Origin: Lachnoclostridium edouardi
GTDB taxonomy: Bacteria > Bacillota > Clostridia > Lachnospirales > Lachnospiraceae
Direction of reading: 5' to 3'
Assembly (NCBI RefSeq): GCF_900240245.1
Contig: NZ_OESQ01000001.1
Coordinates: forward strand, 2,600,085 to 2,664,084
DNA: 64,000 bases
In this document: in pieces, positions 50,112 through 59,761 of the stretch
Position numbering within the stretch: the stretch's first letter is position 1
How the letters are laid out: each line of letters opens with the position of its first letter
Made by a program: the position numbers and the translations under genes
Notes under the pieces: model-generated
Seen by the model: only the letters and a program-made list of their open reading frames with translations
The model's database searches: none
Told to the model about the DNA's origin: nothing

Positions 50112-50615
50112 GTGAATAAGAATCAGCAAATGTCAGATGAAGAATGTAAGGAAGTTTTTGAGTATTACGGAAAACAAAAGGATAAGAAATCTCAGGAACA
50201 GCTGGTGGCTATGCTTTCTGAAATACAGGAGATATGCGGATTTATTTCTCCGGAAATGGCAGAAAAAGCGGCGGAGACTGCAGGTGTAAAACAAACAGTG
50301 ATAGATTCATTAGTCAGGCTGTATCCCAGCCTGAAGGCTGCGCCATACAGGCACAAAATAGTTATGTGTACTGGAGCCAGATGTAAAGAAAATGGCAGCG
50401 CGCCGCTAATTAAAATGGCAAGAGAGCTTTTAAAGACAGATAAAAACGGTTTATCATCAGACAAAAGTATATTGCTGGAGACAAGGGACTGTTTAAAGCA
50501 ATGTAAATCAGGTCCTAATATTTCAGTAGACGGGGAAATTGTGAATCACATAGGGGAAAAGGAATTAAAGCAGGTCATAGAATCTCTGGAAAATAAAGAA
50601 AAAGCCTTATATTAA
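50112..50615 (+). CDS. NuoE-like thioredoxin-fold [2Fe-2S] protein, 167 aa
   Basis: A helical N-terminal domain (EEYGKQKDKKSQEQLVAMLSEIQEICGFISPEMAEKAAE-like, residues 15-60) precedes a thioredoxin-like ferredoxin domain with four Cys: CTGARC near residue 86 and RDCLKQC near 127. This is the NuoE/HndA subunit pattern of NADH dehydrogenases and electron-bifurcating hydrogenases. No partner subunits (NuoF, HndD) are next to it, so it stands alone here. The start is GTG 50112 behind AAAGGAA. It may shuttle electrons for an enzyme encoded elsewhere. Confidence 0.82.
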   Translation: MNKNQQMSDEECKEVFEYYGKQKDKKSQEQLVAMLSEIQEICGFISPEMAEKAAETAGVKQTVIDSLVRLYPSLKAAPYRHKIVMCTGARCKENGSAPLIKMARELLKTDKNGLSSDKSILLETRDCLKQCKSGPNISVDGEIVNHIGEKELKQVIESLENKEKALY

Positions 50616-50667
50616 GCGCTTTCCTGATTTTTCGCTTAAAATAAGACCTTGTTTATATTTTTACAAA

Positions 50668-50739
50668 TGCACCTGATAGGAATCGAACCTACGCACGCAG
50701 CTCCGGAGGCCACTGCTCTATCCACTGAGCTACAGGTGC
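50668..50739 (-). tRNA. tRNA-Arg (CCG)
   Basis: On the leftward strand the acceptor GCACCTG pairs with CAGGTGC, the D arm is GCTC-loop-GAGC, the anticodon loop is CTCCGGA (anticodon CCG) and the T arm contains GGTTCGATTCC. No CCA is encoded. All arms fold. Confidence 0.95.
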
Positions 50740-50876
50740 AACAGTGATATTTTACTACAGAATATGGGGAACTGCAAGCACTTATTTCAGTTTTGGTTGA
50801 TTTTTATGTAATATTTTGTTAAAATATACGGAGACTTTGGTTAATAAATATCCAATCATAGGAGGATACAGCCGGA

Positions 50877-51806
50877 ATGCAAAGAAGAAGAGAGAATATG
50901 CCCTTGGGCGGATTTGATTTACAGAGAGCCGTCCGTCTGCTGGTAATTCCCCTTATTGTTATTATTCTGATTTTCGTCATTGTGATTATGGACAAGTCTC
51001 CAAAGGCAGAGGAAGCGGACGCAGATCCTTCTGTATCTGAGATATCTACAGATATAGAGGGAGATTCTGGAAGCAATGCTGAGGACGGCGGCGAAGCCGG
51101 CAGTTCGGATTCTGAAAATCAGGATCAGGACGCAGAGAATGGCGATGAACTGAAAAAGGATGCAATACCAGAAATAAACGCTCTTATGGAAGAGTATTGT
51201 GCTGCAAAGGTAAGCTGTGATGCAGAAACAATGTACCGTTTGTACGGAAAGACTGATATGACAGGTGTAGAGGACCTACAGGAGAAAATGCAGTGGAGAG
51301 CAAAATATATTGACTCCTTCCAGAACATTGTCTGTTATACTGCGCCTGGTCTGGATGAAAATTCCTATGTAGTTTATGTGAGAACTGATATTAAGTTCCG
51401 TGTGACAGATACTTTGGCTCCCAATTTAATGTGGTGCTATGTAACAAAAGATGAAAGTGGCAACTTTTATATTGTGGAGGATGTTTCAGATGAGATTCTA
51501 AAGTATGTGGCTCAGATCGAGCAGACAGAGAGCGTCCGCCTGCTGGCAGCTCAGATGAATATAGAGCTGGAGGAGGCTGTGGCCTCAGATACAAAGCTGG
51601 CCAGCGCTTACGGCATGTTAAGAGATGGCTCAGATGAGACAGAAGAAAATCTGCTTCAGCCTGCCACGGAGGCTTCTGTGGAGGAAAGCAGTTCCTCTGA
51701 GGAACAAAGCCAGGCAGAAGGAGAAAGCGCTGCTTTAGAGGACACTGAGCAGGCCTTGGAAAGTAATCAGGAAACAGAGGCGCCGTCTGAAACTGGCGCA
51801 GAATAA
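50877..51806 (+). CDS. Membrane-anchored extracellular protein of unknown function, 309 aa
   Basis: A cytoplasmic N-terminus of about 18 residues, a single membrane helix (AVRLLVIPLIVIILIFVIVIM, residues 18-38) and a long acidic Ser/Glu/Asp-rich linker (residues 40-95) lead to a folded region (IPEINALMEEYCAAKVSCDAETMYRLYG; VVYVRTDIKFRVTDTLAPNLMWCYV) that resembles an NTF2-like domain. A second acidic tail ends the protein. GGAGG lies 11 bases before the ATG. It precedes queA and is separated from it by a terminator. The function is not known. Confidence 0.75.
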   Translation: MQRRRENMPLGGFDLQRAVRLLVIPLIVIILIFVIVIMDKSPKAEEADADPSVSEISTDIEGDSGSNAEDGGEAGSSDSENQDQDAENGDELKKDAIPEINALMEEYCAAKVSCDAETMYRLYGKTDMTGVEDLQEKMQWRAKYIDSFQNIVCYTAPGLDENSYVVYVRTDIKFRVTDTLAPNLMWCYVTKDESGNFYIVEDVSDEILKYVAQIEQTESVRLLAAQMNIELEEAVASDTKLASAYGMLRDGSDETEENLLQPATEASVEESSSSEEQSQAEGESAALEDTEQALESNQETEAPSETGAE

Positions 51807-51835
51807 AACTGTGAAAAAGCAAAAGCGTACAGGGG

Positions 51836-51877
51836 GCTGCTGCAGGTTGACATGATTCGCCTGCGGCGGCTTTCTTT
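51836..51877 (+). terminator. Intrinsic terminator before queA
   Basis: GCTGCTGCAGG and CCTGCGGCGGC pair (two G-U) around a 13-base loop, followed by TTTCTTT. Confidence 0.7.
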
Positions 51878-51900
51878 CACATAAAGACAGGAGAAAAACT

Positions 51901-52926
51901 ATGAATGTAAAAGACTTTTATTTTGATTTGCCTGAGGAGCTAATTGCCCAGGACCCTTTAGAGGACCGTTCCTCCTCAAGACTTTTGGTGTTAGATAAAC
52001 ATACGGGGGAGGTAGAGCACAAAGTATTCCGGGATATTTTATCTTACTTAAAAAAAGGAGATTGCCTGGTGATTAATGACACTAAGGTAATTCCGGCCCG
52101 TTTGTTTGGGACTAAAACAGATACTGAAGCAAAGATTGAGGTTCTGCTTTTAAAAAGAAAGGAAAAGGATATTTGGGAAGTACTTGTAAAACCAGGAAAA
52201 AAGGCCAGACCGGGGGCTGAGATTTCTTTTGGAGGCGGATTATTAAAAGGAAAGATTATAGATGTGGTAGATGAGGGAAATAGATTAATTCAATTTTCCT
52301 ACGAAGGGATTTTTGAAGAAATATTAGACCAGCTGGGGCAGATGCCCCTGCCTCCTTATATCACTCATCAGCTGCAGGACAAAAACAGATACCAGACTGT
52401 ATATGCAAAGCACGACGGCTCTGCAGCGGCGCCTACAGCAGGACTTCATTTTACAAAGGAGCTGCTGCAGCAGATAAAAGAAAAAGGGGTGGAAATCGCC
52501 CATGTAACCTTACATGTAGGTTTAGGCACCTTCCGGCCTGTAAAGGTGGAAAATGTATTGGATCACCACATGCATTCAGAGTTTTATATGGTGGAGGAAT
52601 CAGAGGCGGAGAAAATTAATTCTGCAAAAAAACAGGGAGGCAGAGTGATCTGCGTAGGAACCACCAGCTGCCGGACCTTAGAATCAGCCGCTGGAGAGGA
52701 CGGAGTATTAAAGCCAGGCAGCGGATGGACAGATATTTTTATTTATCCAGGCTATAAATTTAAAATCTTAGATGCCTTAATTACAAATTTCCACTTACCT
52801 GAATCCACTTTAGTAATGTTAGTTTCCGCCCTGGCAGGCAGAGATTATGTGCTGTCGGCTTATGAGAAGGCAATTCAGGAGAAGTACAGATTCTTTAGCT
52901 TTGGGGATGCGATGTTTATTCAATAG
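51901..52926 (+). CDS. queA: S-adenosylmethionine:tRNA ribosyltransferase-isomerase (QueA), 341 aa
   Basis: Transfers and isomerises the ribose of SAM onto preQ1 in tRNA to make epoxyqueuosine. Family landmarks are [27 protein letters not shown] at the N-terminus, [25 protein letters not shown] (residues about 178-187), [10 protein letters not shown] and [17 protein letters not shown] near the end. Length is normal. AGGAG lies upstream of the ATG. It is followed by rluF-like and ligA genes in the same direction. Confidence 0.97.
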   Translation: MNVKDFYFDLPEELIAQDPLEDRSSSRLLVLDKHTGEVEHKVFRDILSYLKKGDCLVINDTKVIPARLFGTKTDTEAKIEVLLLKRKEKDIWEVLVKPGKKARPGAEISFGGGLLKGKIIDVVDEGNRLIQFSYEGIFEEILDQLGQMPLPPYITHQLQDKNRYQTVYAKHDGSAAAPTAGLHFTKELLQQIKEKGVEIAHVTLHVGLGTFRPVKVENVLDHHMHSEFYMVEESEAEKINSAKKQGGRVICVGTTSCRTLESAAGEDGVLKPGSGWTDIFIYPGYKFKILDALITNFHLPESTLVMLVSALAGRDYVLSAYEKAIQEKYRFFSFGDAMFIQ

Positions 52927-52995
52927 TAATCTGCGCTATCAGTGGGCAGAGAAGGATAAGCGAGGAATAAACAATATGAGTCAGGAGAAAATAAT

Positions 52996-53793
52996 ATGGA
53001 AGAAATGCGCCTGAACAAATTTTTAAGTGATTCAGGAATCTGTTCCAGGAGAGAGGCAGACAGGCTGATTGAGGCCGGAGAAGTAACTGTGGACGGGAAA
53101 ACTGCAGTTATGGGGATGAAGGTAACTGGCGCAGAGAGGATTGTGTGCAGGGGAGCGGCTGTCAGTGAAAAAAAGAAGGATAAGCCGGTGCTTTTGGCAG
53201 TAAATAAGCCGAAAGGAATTGTGTGCACCACAACAGATAAAGACAGAGCCCCTAATATAGTAGAATATTTACAATACCCTGTAAGAATATATCCAGTAGG
53301 CCGTTTAGATAAAGACTCTACAGGACTGATTCTGATGACAAATCAAGGGGATATTGTAAATAAAATTCTTAGAGGAAGCAACAACCATGAAAAAGAGTAC
53401 ATGGTTCGGGTAAATCAGCCTTTGACAGAAGAATTTTTAAAGAAAATGAGGTCAGGGGTGGAAATTTTAGATACAGTGACAAAACCTTGCTTTGTAGAAA
53501 AGACAGGAGGATATACCTTCCGCATCATTCTCACCCAGGGGCTGAACAGGCAAATACGAAGAATGTGCCAGGCATTAGGCTACAGGGTAGTGGCTTTAAA
53601 AAGAGTGCGGATTATGAATATCAGACTGGGAGATTTAAAGCTGGGAGAATACAGGGAGATAACGGCAGAAGAAATGGAAGAGCTGGAGAGGCTGCTTTCC
53701 GGCTCGTCTAATTTGCCAGGTAAGGCTGAAAACAGAAAAAAGGAAAGTGAAAGGAAAATAGTAAAGGACAGAATATGGAAGAAAAAATCCTGA
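52996..53793 (+). CDS. rluF: 23S rRNA pseudouridine synthase, RluF/RluB type, 265 aa
   Basis: An N-terminal S4 domain (RLNKFLSDSGICSRREADRLIEAGEVTVDG, residues 5-34) is joined to an RsuA-family pseudouridine synthase with VGRLDKDSTGLILMT containing the catalytic Asp (near 104) and the RluF-like LTQGLNRQIRRMCQALGYRV. The last 30 residues are a Lys/Arg/Glu-rich tail. GGAG lies upstream of the ATG. Its end overlaps the start of ligA by 19 bases. RluF rather than RluB is preferred by the QGLNRQIRRM segment, without certainty. Confidence 0.88.
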   Translation: MEEMRLNKFLSDSGICSRREADRLIEAGEVTVDGKTAVMGMKVTGAERIVCRGAAVSEKKKDKPVLLAVNKPKGIVCTTTDKDRAPNIVEYLQYPVRIYPVGRLDKDSTGLILMTNQGDIVNKILRGSNNHEKEYMVRVNQPLTEEFLKKMRSGVEILDTVTKPCFVEKTGGYTFRIILTQGLNRQIRRMCQALGYRVVALKRVRIMNIRLGDLKLGEYREITAEEMEELERLLSGSSNLPGKAENRKKESERKIVKDRIWKKKS

Positions 53794-55745
53794 AAATGAA
53801 AGAGCTGATTAAAACCCTGAATGAAGCCGGAAAGGCTTATTATCAGGAAAGCCGGGAGCTGATGAGCAATTACGAGTACGATAAACTGTATGACCAGCTG
53901 ACAGATCTGGAGAAAGAAACAGGAATTATTTTTTCAAACAGCCCAACTCAAAAGGTTGGATATCAGGTGCTTAGCCAGCTGCCAAAGGAGACCCATGACA
54001 GCCCTATGCTGTCTTTAAATAAGACAAAAAGCGTGGAAGAGCTGGGGCAGTGGCTGGGAGATAAAGAAGGGCTGTTGTCCTGGAAAATGGACGGGCTTAC
54101 TATTGTACTTACCTACGAGGGAGGAGTTCTCAGTAAGGCTGTTACAAGAGGAAATGGGGAGATCGGCGAGGTTATCACCAACAATGCCAAGGCCTTTGCT
54201 AACCTGCCCTTAAATATCAGCTATAAGGGACAGCTGATTTTACGTGGGGAAGCTGTTATAAAATATTCTGATTTTAAGAAAATCAACGAGGAAATTCAGG
54301 ATGTAGACGCCAGATATAAAAATCCCAGAAATCTTTGCAGCGGCTCAGTAAGACAGTTAAACAGCCAGATTACAGCTGAGAGAAACGTTCATTTTTTTGC
54401 CTTTGCTTTAGTGCAGGCTGAGGGAGTGGATTTTCATAATTCCAGAAACCGGCAGTTTCAGTGGCTGAAACACCAGGGATTTGAAACTGTAGAATGGAAA
54501 ATGGTAACAGGGGAGAATCTTTCTGAAAAGATACAGGAATTTGCTCATGCAGTGGAAAAAAATGACGTTCCGTCTGACGGGCTGGTGCTGTTATTTGACG
54601 ACATTGAATACGGCCGCTCCTTAGGCAGAACAGCCAAGTTTCCAAGGGATTCTATTGCTTTTAAATGGGCAGATGAAACTCAGGAGACAAAGCTGAGTTA
54701 TATTGAGTGGAGCGCTTCCAGAACAGGGCTGATTAATCCTGTGGCAGTATTTGAGCCAGTAGAACTGGAGGGAACTACAGTCAGCCGCGCCAGTGTTCAC
54801 AACATTAGTATTATGGAGTCTTTGCAGCTGGGAGAGGGAGATCAAATTACAGTATATAAGGCCAATATGATTATTCCCCAGATTGCAGAGAACCTGACAA
54901 GAAGCGGAGTAAAAAATATTCCCACAGAATGTCCGGTGTGCGGGGGGCCTACAGAAATCAGACAGGTTAACGATGTAAAATCCCTTTACTGCACAAATCC
55001 AGACTGTCAGGCAAAGAAAATAAAAAGCTTTACTTTATTTGTCAGCAGAGACGCTTTAAATATTGACGGGCTTTCTGAAGCTACCCTGGAAAAGTTTATC
55101 GGGGAAGGATTTATCCACGAATACGCTGATATATTTCACTTAGACAGACATAAAGAAGCGATTGTAGAAATGGAAGGCTTTGGGCAGAAGTCTTACGACA
55201 ATTTAATTGAAGCGGTGAAAAAAGCTTCCGCCACCACCTTGCCCAGACTGATTTACGGGTTGGGAATAACAGGCATTGGAGTTGCCAACGCAAAAGTACT
55301 TTGCCGCCATTTCCATTATGATTTCCAGGCAATGAGAGCCGCCAAAGAGGAAGAATTGGTGGAGGTAGACGGAATCGGAGCTGTGTTGGCAGAGGGCTGG
55401 TGCAGCTTCTTTGCTTCAGAAAAAAATAATAAGATTGTAGACCATCTCCTTAGTGAGCTGACCATTGAAAATGAAGATATAGAAGATGAGGAAGAGCAGG
55501 TATTCCAGGGAAAGAACTTCGTGGTAACTGGTTCTGTAGAGAAATTTTCCAACAGAAAGGAACTGCAGGCCTTTATTGAGGCGAAAGGCGGAAAGGTAAC
55601 TGGCTCTGTCACTGCCAAAACCTCTTATTTGATTAATAATGACGCGACTTCCGGATCTTCAAAAAATAAAAAGGCAAAAGAATTGGGAATCCCTATTTTG
55701 ACAGAGGAAGATTTTTTAAAGCTTCTTACAGAAGGGGAAGGTTAG
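53775..55745 (+). CDS. ligA: NAD-dependent DNA ligase LigA, 656 aa
   Basis: Seals nicks in replication and repair with NAD. The adenylation domain has the catalytic Lys in SWKMDGLTI (K104), then RGEAVIKYSDFKKINE and FAFALVQAEG. An OB domain (ISIMESLQLGEGDQITVYKAN) follows, then a four-Cys zinc finger (CPVCGGP ... CTNPDC), HhH repeats (GLSEATLEKFIGEGF; GIGAVLAEGWCSFFA) and a C-terminal BRCT domain (FQGKNFVVTGSVEKFSNRKEL). Met instead of Leu/Val in K-x-DG is a small variation. The domain order is complete. Confidence 0.96.
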   Translation: MEEKILKMKELIKTLNEAGKAYYQESRELMSNYEYDKLYDQLTDLEKETGIIFSNSPTQKVGYQVLSQLPKETHDSPMLSLNKTKSVEELGQWLGDKEGLLSWKMDGLTIVLTYEGGVLSKAVTRGNGEIGEVITNNAKAFANLPLNISYKGQLILRGEAVIKYSDFKKINEEIQDVDARYKNPRNLCSGSVRQLNSQITAERNVHFFAFALVQAEGVDFHNSRNRQFQWLKHQGFETVEWKMVTGENLSEKIQEFAHAVEKNDVPSDGLVLLFDDIEYGRSLGRTAKFPRDSIAFKWADETQETKLSYIEWSASRTGLINPVAVFEPVELEGTTVSRASVHNISIMESLQLGEGDQITVYKANMIIPQIAENLTRSGVKNIPTECPVCGGPTEIRQVNDVKSLYCTNPDCQAKKIKSFTLFVSRDALNIDGLSEATLEKFIGEGFIHEYADIFHLDRHKEAIVEMEGFGQKSYDNLIEAVKKASATTLPRLIYGLGITGIGVANAKVLCRHFHYDFQAMRAAKEEELVEVDGIGAVLAEGWCSFFASEKNNKIVDHLLSELTIENEDIEDEEEQVFQGKNFVVTGSVEKFSNRKELQAFIEAKGGKVTGSVTAKTSYLINNDATSGSSKNKKAKELGIPILTEEDFLKLLTEGEG

Positions 55746-55816
55746 TCTTTGATTTTTGCACTTATCTGTGATATGATGGCATACAGAAAATATAGAAAAC
55801 GAGGGAATTGACGCAC

Positions 55817-56734
55817 ATGCCCATTAAAGTACAAAACGGGCTTCCGGCCAAAACTGCGCTGGAGGCAGAAAATATATTTGTTATGGACGAAGCCAGGGCT
55901 TTAAGCCAGGACATTCGTCCACTGGAAATTTTAATTTTAAATCTCATGCCGTTAAAGGAAGAAACGGAGCTGCAGCTTTTGAGGGTAATGTCTAACACTC
56001 CTTTGCAGGTAAACTGTACGTTCCTCATGGTATCCAGCCACGTGGCTAAAAATACTTCTGCCAGTCATTTAAATCAGTTTTATGTATACTTTGACGATAT
56101 AAAAAAGAAAAAGTTTGACGGTATGATTATTACAGGAGCGCCTGTGGAAAATATGGAATACGAGCAGGTGCATTACTGGGAAGAGCTGACTAAGATTATG
56201 GAGTGGAGCAAGCGCCATGTAACCTCTACTATGCATATTTGCTGGGGGGCTCAGGCCGGTTTATATTATCATTATGGAATTCCTAAATACAACAGAAAAG
56301 AAAAGCTGTCAGGAGTGTACAGCCACAAGGTGATTCACAGAAAAGTGCCTTTGGTGCGCAGTATGGACGATATATTTTTGTGCCCTCATTCCAGATATAC
56401 AGAGGTGCGCAGAGAAGATATAGAGAAACAGCCTGGATTAGAGATTTTGGCAGAGTCAGAGGAGGCTGGAATCCTGATTGTAATCAGCAAAGACGGGCGT
56501 CAGGTATTTGTCCAGGGCCATCCTGAATACGACAGAATGACATTGGCAGGAGAATACCACAGAGATTTGGAGAGGGGACTGAATCCTAAGGTGCCGTGCA
56601 ATTATTATGAAAATAATGATCCTTTCTCCACCCCCCTTTTAAATTGGAGAAATTTCTCCGGAACTTTGTATTCTAACTGGCTGAACTATTACGTTTACCA
56701 GGTAACTCCGTATCTGTTAGACAGTGAAGAGTAA
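55817..56734 (+). CDS. metA: Homoserine O-acetyltransferase (MetA family), 305 aa
   Basis: Acylates homoserine in methionine synthesis. The family pattern is complete: [59 protein letters not shown] with the catalytic Cys (near 142), and [13 protein letters not shown] with the His-Glu pair. [20 protein letters not shown] carries Glu where succinyl-CoA enzymes have Gly, so acetyl-CoA is the predicted donor (established correlation for this family). ATG 55817 fits GAGGG better than the in-frame TTG 55808. No SAM riboswitch was seen upstream. Confidence 0.93.
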   Translation: MPIKVQNGLPAKTALEAENIFVMDEARALSQDIRPLEILILNLMPLKEETELQLLRVMSNTPLQVNCTFLMVSSHVAKNTSASHLNQFYVYFDDIKKKKFDGMIITGAPVENMEYEQVHYWEELTKIMEWSKRHVTSTMHICWGAQAGLYYHYGIPKYNRKEKLSGVYSHKVIHRKVPLVRSMDDIFLCPHSRYTEVRREDIEKQPGLEILAESEEAGILIVISKDGRQVFVQGHPEYDRMTLAGEYHRDLERGLNPKVPCNYYENNDPFSTPLLNWRNFSGTLYSNWLNYYVYQVTPYLLDSEE

Positions 56735-56782
56735 GGCCTGAAAAGTATTTATTATGAAATAAAAAGTATCTGAGGTGTGAAT

Positions 56783-57055
56783 ATGAGATTTGAATATCCA
56801 GCCGTTATTGGCTGTAAAGAAGATGGAACATATTATATTTATTTTCCTGATTTGGAAGATTGCTATGTGGAAGGCGCGTATTTAGAGCAGGCCATTGACC
56901 GGGCGAAAGAAGCTGAGGCCAACTGGATTATGCTGGAGCTGGAGGAGACTACCCAGCTGCCGTATCATACGCCATTAGAGAAAATTCAATTAAAAGAAGG
57001 GGAAAGAATTCAGTATATTGCTACGCGTATAAAGTTTGTAGAAGGATATGACTGA
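56783..57055 (+). CDS. Orphan HicB-like antitoxin-family protein, 90 aa
   Basis: The RNase-H-like HicB fold is suggested by FEYPAVIGCKEDGTYYIYFPDLEDCYVEGAYLEQAIDRAKEAEANWIMLELEE. There is no C-terminal DNA-binding domain and no HicA gene beside it, so it is probably a stand-alone HicB-like protein rather than a working toxin-antitoxin pair. GAGGTG lies 5 bases before ATG 56783. It overlaps the frame of the next gene only if that gene starts upstream of 57078. Confidence 0.75.
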   Translation: MRFEYPAVIGCKEDGTYYIYFPDLEDCYVEGAYLEQAIDRAKEAEANWIMLELEETTQLPYHTPLEKIQLKEGERIQYIATRIKFVEGYD

Positions 57056-57077
57056 TAAAATATTAAGGGAGAAGGTT

Positions 57078-58004
57078 ATGATAAGAATCAGGGGAAAATT
57101 GGTTTTGTGGGCAGCAATTTTAGCTGTGTCCACATTATTAAACGGATGTCAGAATAAAGCAGAAAAGTCTGCAGAAACAAATCAGAGCGCCGTAGAGACT
57201 GAAGAGAGTGCAATAGAAATGCAGGAAGAAGTGACAGAGGGAGCTGCGGACAGTCAAACTGAAACAGAGGAAACAAAAGGTGAGGCCAAGGAGGAAGGGC
57301 GGTATAATAAAAAGCCTGATCCAGTGGCTTCAGAGGGCAGCAAAATCTTATTTGTAGGCAACAGCCATACATATGTAAATAATCTGCCAGGTATGTTTTT
57401 AGAGTTGGCTTTTGCAGGAGGCCATAATGTAGATGTTTACGATTTGACAGAAGGCATGTACTATTTAGAAATGTTTGCAGATCCGGAAGATGAGCTGGGG
57501 GCAATTCTTTACCAGGCTTTGACAGAGGAAAAATGGGACTTTGTATTTCTGCAGGATAATACAAACGCCGTTTTCAGCAAAGCAGAGGAAAAGATGTTTC
57601 CTTATGCCAGAATCCTGAATGAGAAAATTAAAAATGCAGGAGGCCAGACAGGATTTTTTATGACTTGGTCCCCTGAAGACGGTACGGGAATTTTTGGCGC
57701 AGAAACAGTGCAGAAGGCTCTTTCCCAAAGCTACCAGACAATTGCCAGAGAACTGGACAGCTTATTGCTGCCAGGAGGAGACTTGTTTATGGAAGCCCTT
57801 TCCCAAGATTCTGAACTGCAGCTTTGGGGAGAGGATGGTCAGCATCCTTCTGAAACAGGTACATACTTAACAGCGTGCGCAGCTTATGCATTGCTGTTTC
57901 AGGAAACGCTTGAGGGAAATCAGTATATAGATGTGCTGGATCAGGAAACTGCTGGAAGGCTTCAGAAAATCGCCGCTGACTATATGCTGGGGGAAAGTTT
58001 ATAA
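57078..58004 (+). CDS. SGNH-hydrolase-type lipoprotein (DUF4886-like), 308 aa
   Basis: A lipoprotein signal (LVLWAAILAVSTLLNGC) is followed by an acidic linker and an SGNH-like domain. Block I is ILFVGNSHTYVNNLPGMF (Ser near 98), a further block is FVFLQDNTNAVF, and the C-terminal DGQHPSETGTYLTACAAYALLF carries the Asp/His pair. It is likely an esterase or deacetylase acting on extracellular sugars; the substrate is unknown. GGAGAAGG lies before ATG 57078; the in-frame ATG 57048 has no site and would overlap the HicB-like gene. Confidence 0.8.
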   Translation: MIRIRGKLVLWAAILAVSTLLNGCQNKAEKSAETNQSAVETEESAIEMQEEVTEGAADSQTETEETKGEAKEEGRYNKKPDPVASEGSKILFVGNSHTYVNNLPGMFLELAFAGGHNVDVYDLTEGMYYLEMFADPEDELGAILYQALTEEKWDFVFLQDNTNAVFSKAEEKMFPYARILNEKIKNAGGQTGFFMTWSPEDGTGIFGAETVQKALSQSYQTIARELDSLLLPGGDLFMEALSQDSELQLWGEDGQHPSETGTYLTACAAYALLFQETLEGNQYIDVLDQETAGRLQKIAADYMLGESL

Positions 58005-58025
58005 CTACATTCCTATATTGCATGT

Positions 58026-58048
58026 AAGTGCCCAAAATACGGGCACTT
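58026..58048. terminator. Hairpin between converging genes
   Basis: AAGTGCCC and GGGCACTT are perfect 8-base arms around a 7-base loop, between the ends of the SGNH lipoprotein and flippase genes. T-runs are short, so activity is uncertain. Confidence 0.6.
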
Positions 58049-58069
58049 TATACAGGCAGGAAAATAAAA

Positions 58070-59575
58070 TTAATGTTTGTGAAATAAAAGAAGCAGGCCG
58101 CTGTAGGACAGGCTTAGGATTCCAATGTAAACGCATAGCTGAAGAAATTCAGGGAGAGTCGTTGGAAGTTTTAGCCATCCGGAGGCGGCTTTTGTGATGC
58201 CGGCGGAAATAAACAAGAAAAACGCCGGTTTTACAATCATCTGATAAGGATTCCAGGAAAAGGCAAAACATTTTTTTAAAGAATAAATGTGCAGCAGAGA
58301 TAAAAAAAGCTCGCTGATTAACATTCCCCATAAAAGGGCCTGGATGCCAAAAACAGGAATGCCAAACAGCACAAATGCCAGTCTTAGGAGAAGAGCCGCC
58401 ACATTCTGCACAAATGTGGCCGAGGTTTTTCCAAGGCCGTTTAAAATACTGCCGGTGGTGGTGGACAAATATAAAAAAGGGCAAAGCCAGGCCAGGATTT
58501 TAATAAAGTTTCCTGAGCTGGAGTCGTGGAACACTGTAAGGCCTAACTGGGAGCCGTAAAAGGTAAATACGCCGATACATAAAATTCCCATATACATGCT
58601 GTAGCGGACAGACATGGATATAGTGGAGGAAATGCTTTTCCAGTTGCCAAAGGACTGGGCTCTGGCCACTGTAGGCAGCAAAAGGACAGCTACAGAATTA
58701 GTAATAGCTGAAGGAAATAAAACAAAGGGCAGGGCCATGCCTGTAAGCACTCCGTAAACGTTTAAAGCCTCTGAGGAGGAAAGGCCGAAGGCCTGAAGTC
58801 TGTTGGGAATCCAAATGGCTTCCATACTGGCCAGAATATTTAAAACTAAGCGGTTTCCCATAAGGGGAAGGGCTAAGGCCATAAGAGGCGGGGCTGCTTC
58901 TCTTGCAGAGGCAAGAAAAGGGCAGCAGTTTTTATTCCCTCCTTTGGGAGGAAAGAGGCAGATAGATAAAAGGGTGTAAAAGGAAGAGGCGATTTCTCCG
59001 GAAAGATGGCCTAAAACAGCCAGCTGTACAGTAATAACAATCCCCTTTTCCGCCATAATCCCTGCCAGGAGAAATACTACTCCGATTCTGACCAGCTGTT
59101 CCGCCAGCTGGGAAAAAGCCGGCACCTTGGTTTTCTGAAGACCATAATAATATCCGTTAATACAGGCGTGGATAGCAGAGCAGGGCACAGATACGGCAAC
59201 AAAAGGCAAAAGGGGAGCGCACCGCTCTTCCATAAGCAGATTCACTGCCAGAAAATCTCCAAAGTTCCAAATAATACATCCAAGGAAAACGGCCATAGTC
59301 AGAGAAATTACAAGGCCAGCCTTAAAAGCAGCTCTTCCCCTTTCCACATTAGAGGCAACTGCCTGGGAAACGGCGGTTTGAATAGAGCCGGCGCATAAGG
59401 CAAAGCAGATTCCGAAAACAGGGTGGACCATGTTGTAAAGTCCCAGCCCTTCTGCTCCTATGGTTCTGGAAAGAAAAATCCGGTAGAAAAAGCCTAAGAT
59501 TCTGCAGGCAAAGCCGGTGGCTGTTAATAGAAGGGTTCCTGTAAGAAAAGCACGTTTTTGCTGAGAAATATTCAT
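58070..59575 (-). CDS. SpoVB/MurJ-like lipid-linked saccharide flippase (MOP superfamily), 501 aa
   Basis: About 14 hydrophobic helices fill the sequence. The N-terminal segment (FLTGTLLLTATGFACRILGFFYRIFLSRTIGAEGLGLYNMVHPVFGI) is typical of SpoVB/YtgP proteins of spore-forming Firmicutes. Later segments NGYYYGLQKTKVPAFSQLAEQLVRIGVVFL and GSILNGLGKTSATFVQNVAALLLRL fit the family. Such proteins flip lipid-linked peptidoglycan or polysaccharide precursors; SpoVB itself acts in spore cortex formation. It is transcribed away from the nifS cluster. Confidence 0.88.
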   Translation of the reverse strand: MNISQQKRAFLTGTLLLTATGFACRILGFFYRIFLSRTIGAEGLGLYNMVHPVFGICFALCAGSIQTAVSQAVASNVERGRAAFKAGLVISLTMAVFLGCIIWNFGDFLAVNLLMEERCAPLLPFVAVSVPCSAIHACINGYYYGLQKTKVPAFSQLAEQLVRIGVVFLLAGIMAEKGIVITVQLAVLGHLSGEIASSFYTLLSICLFPPKGGNKNCCPFLASAREAAPPLMALALPLMGNRLVLNILASMEAIWIPNRLQAFGLSSSEALNVYGVLTGMALPFVLFPSAITNSVAVLLLPTVARAQSFGNWKSISSTISMSVRYSMYMGILCIGVFTFYGSQLGLTVFHDSSSGNFIKILAWLCPFLYLSTTTGSILNGLGKTSATFVQNVAALLLRLAFVLFGIPVFGIQALLWGMLISELFLSLLHIYSLKKCFAFSWNPYQMIVKPAFFLFISAGITKAASGWLKLPTTLPEFLQLCVYIGILSLSYSGLLLLFHKH

Positions 59576-59627
59576 AATTATCCCTGAAAATGGAAATTAT
59601 TATATTATATTTTGGACAAAATTTGAT

Positions 59628-59663
59628 TATTCCTATTGAATTTATAGGAATATACTATATAAT
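59628..59663 (+). promoter_or_regulatory. nifS-nifU promoter with perfect inverted repeat
   Basis: TATTCCTAT (59628-59636) and ATAGGAATA (59644-59652) are perfect 9-base arms around TGAATTT. They overlap a promoter with TTGAAT (59636-59641), a 16-base spacer and TATAAT (59658-59663). A dyad in this position before Fe-S assembly genes fits control by an Rrf2-family regulator (IscR/CymR-like); the regulator is not in the window. Confidence 0.65.
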
Positions 59664-59761
59664 GGAAGCTGTAGATGAAGCTTTTAACTTCTGTTCTACG
59701 TAATATTAAGAACGGCCCTGATTTGGAGACACCAAAAAACAGGGATAGAAAGGCGGATTAT

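Noticed and set aside
50668..50739. tRNA-Arg as the ICE attachment site
   Set aside because: It lies 6.7 kb inside chromosomal genes, away from the integrases, and no tRNA touches the presumed right end.
55746..55816. SAM riboswitch upstream of metA
   Set aside because: The gap is only 70 bases and shows no SAM-box stems or terminator.
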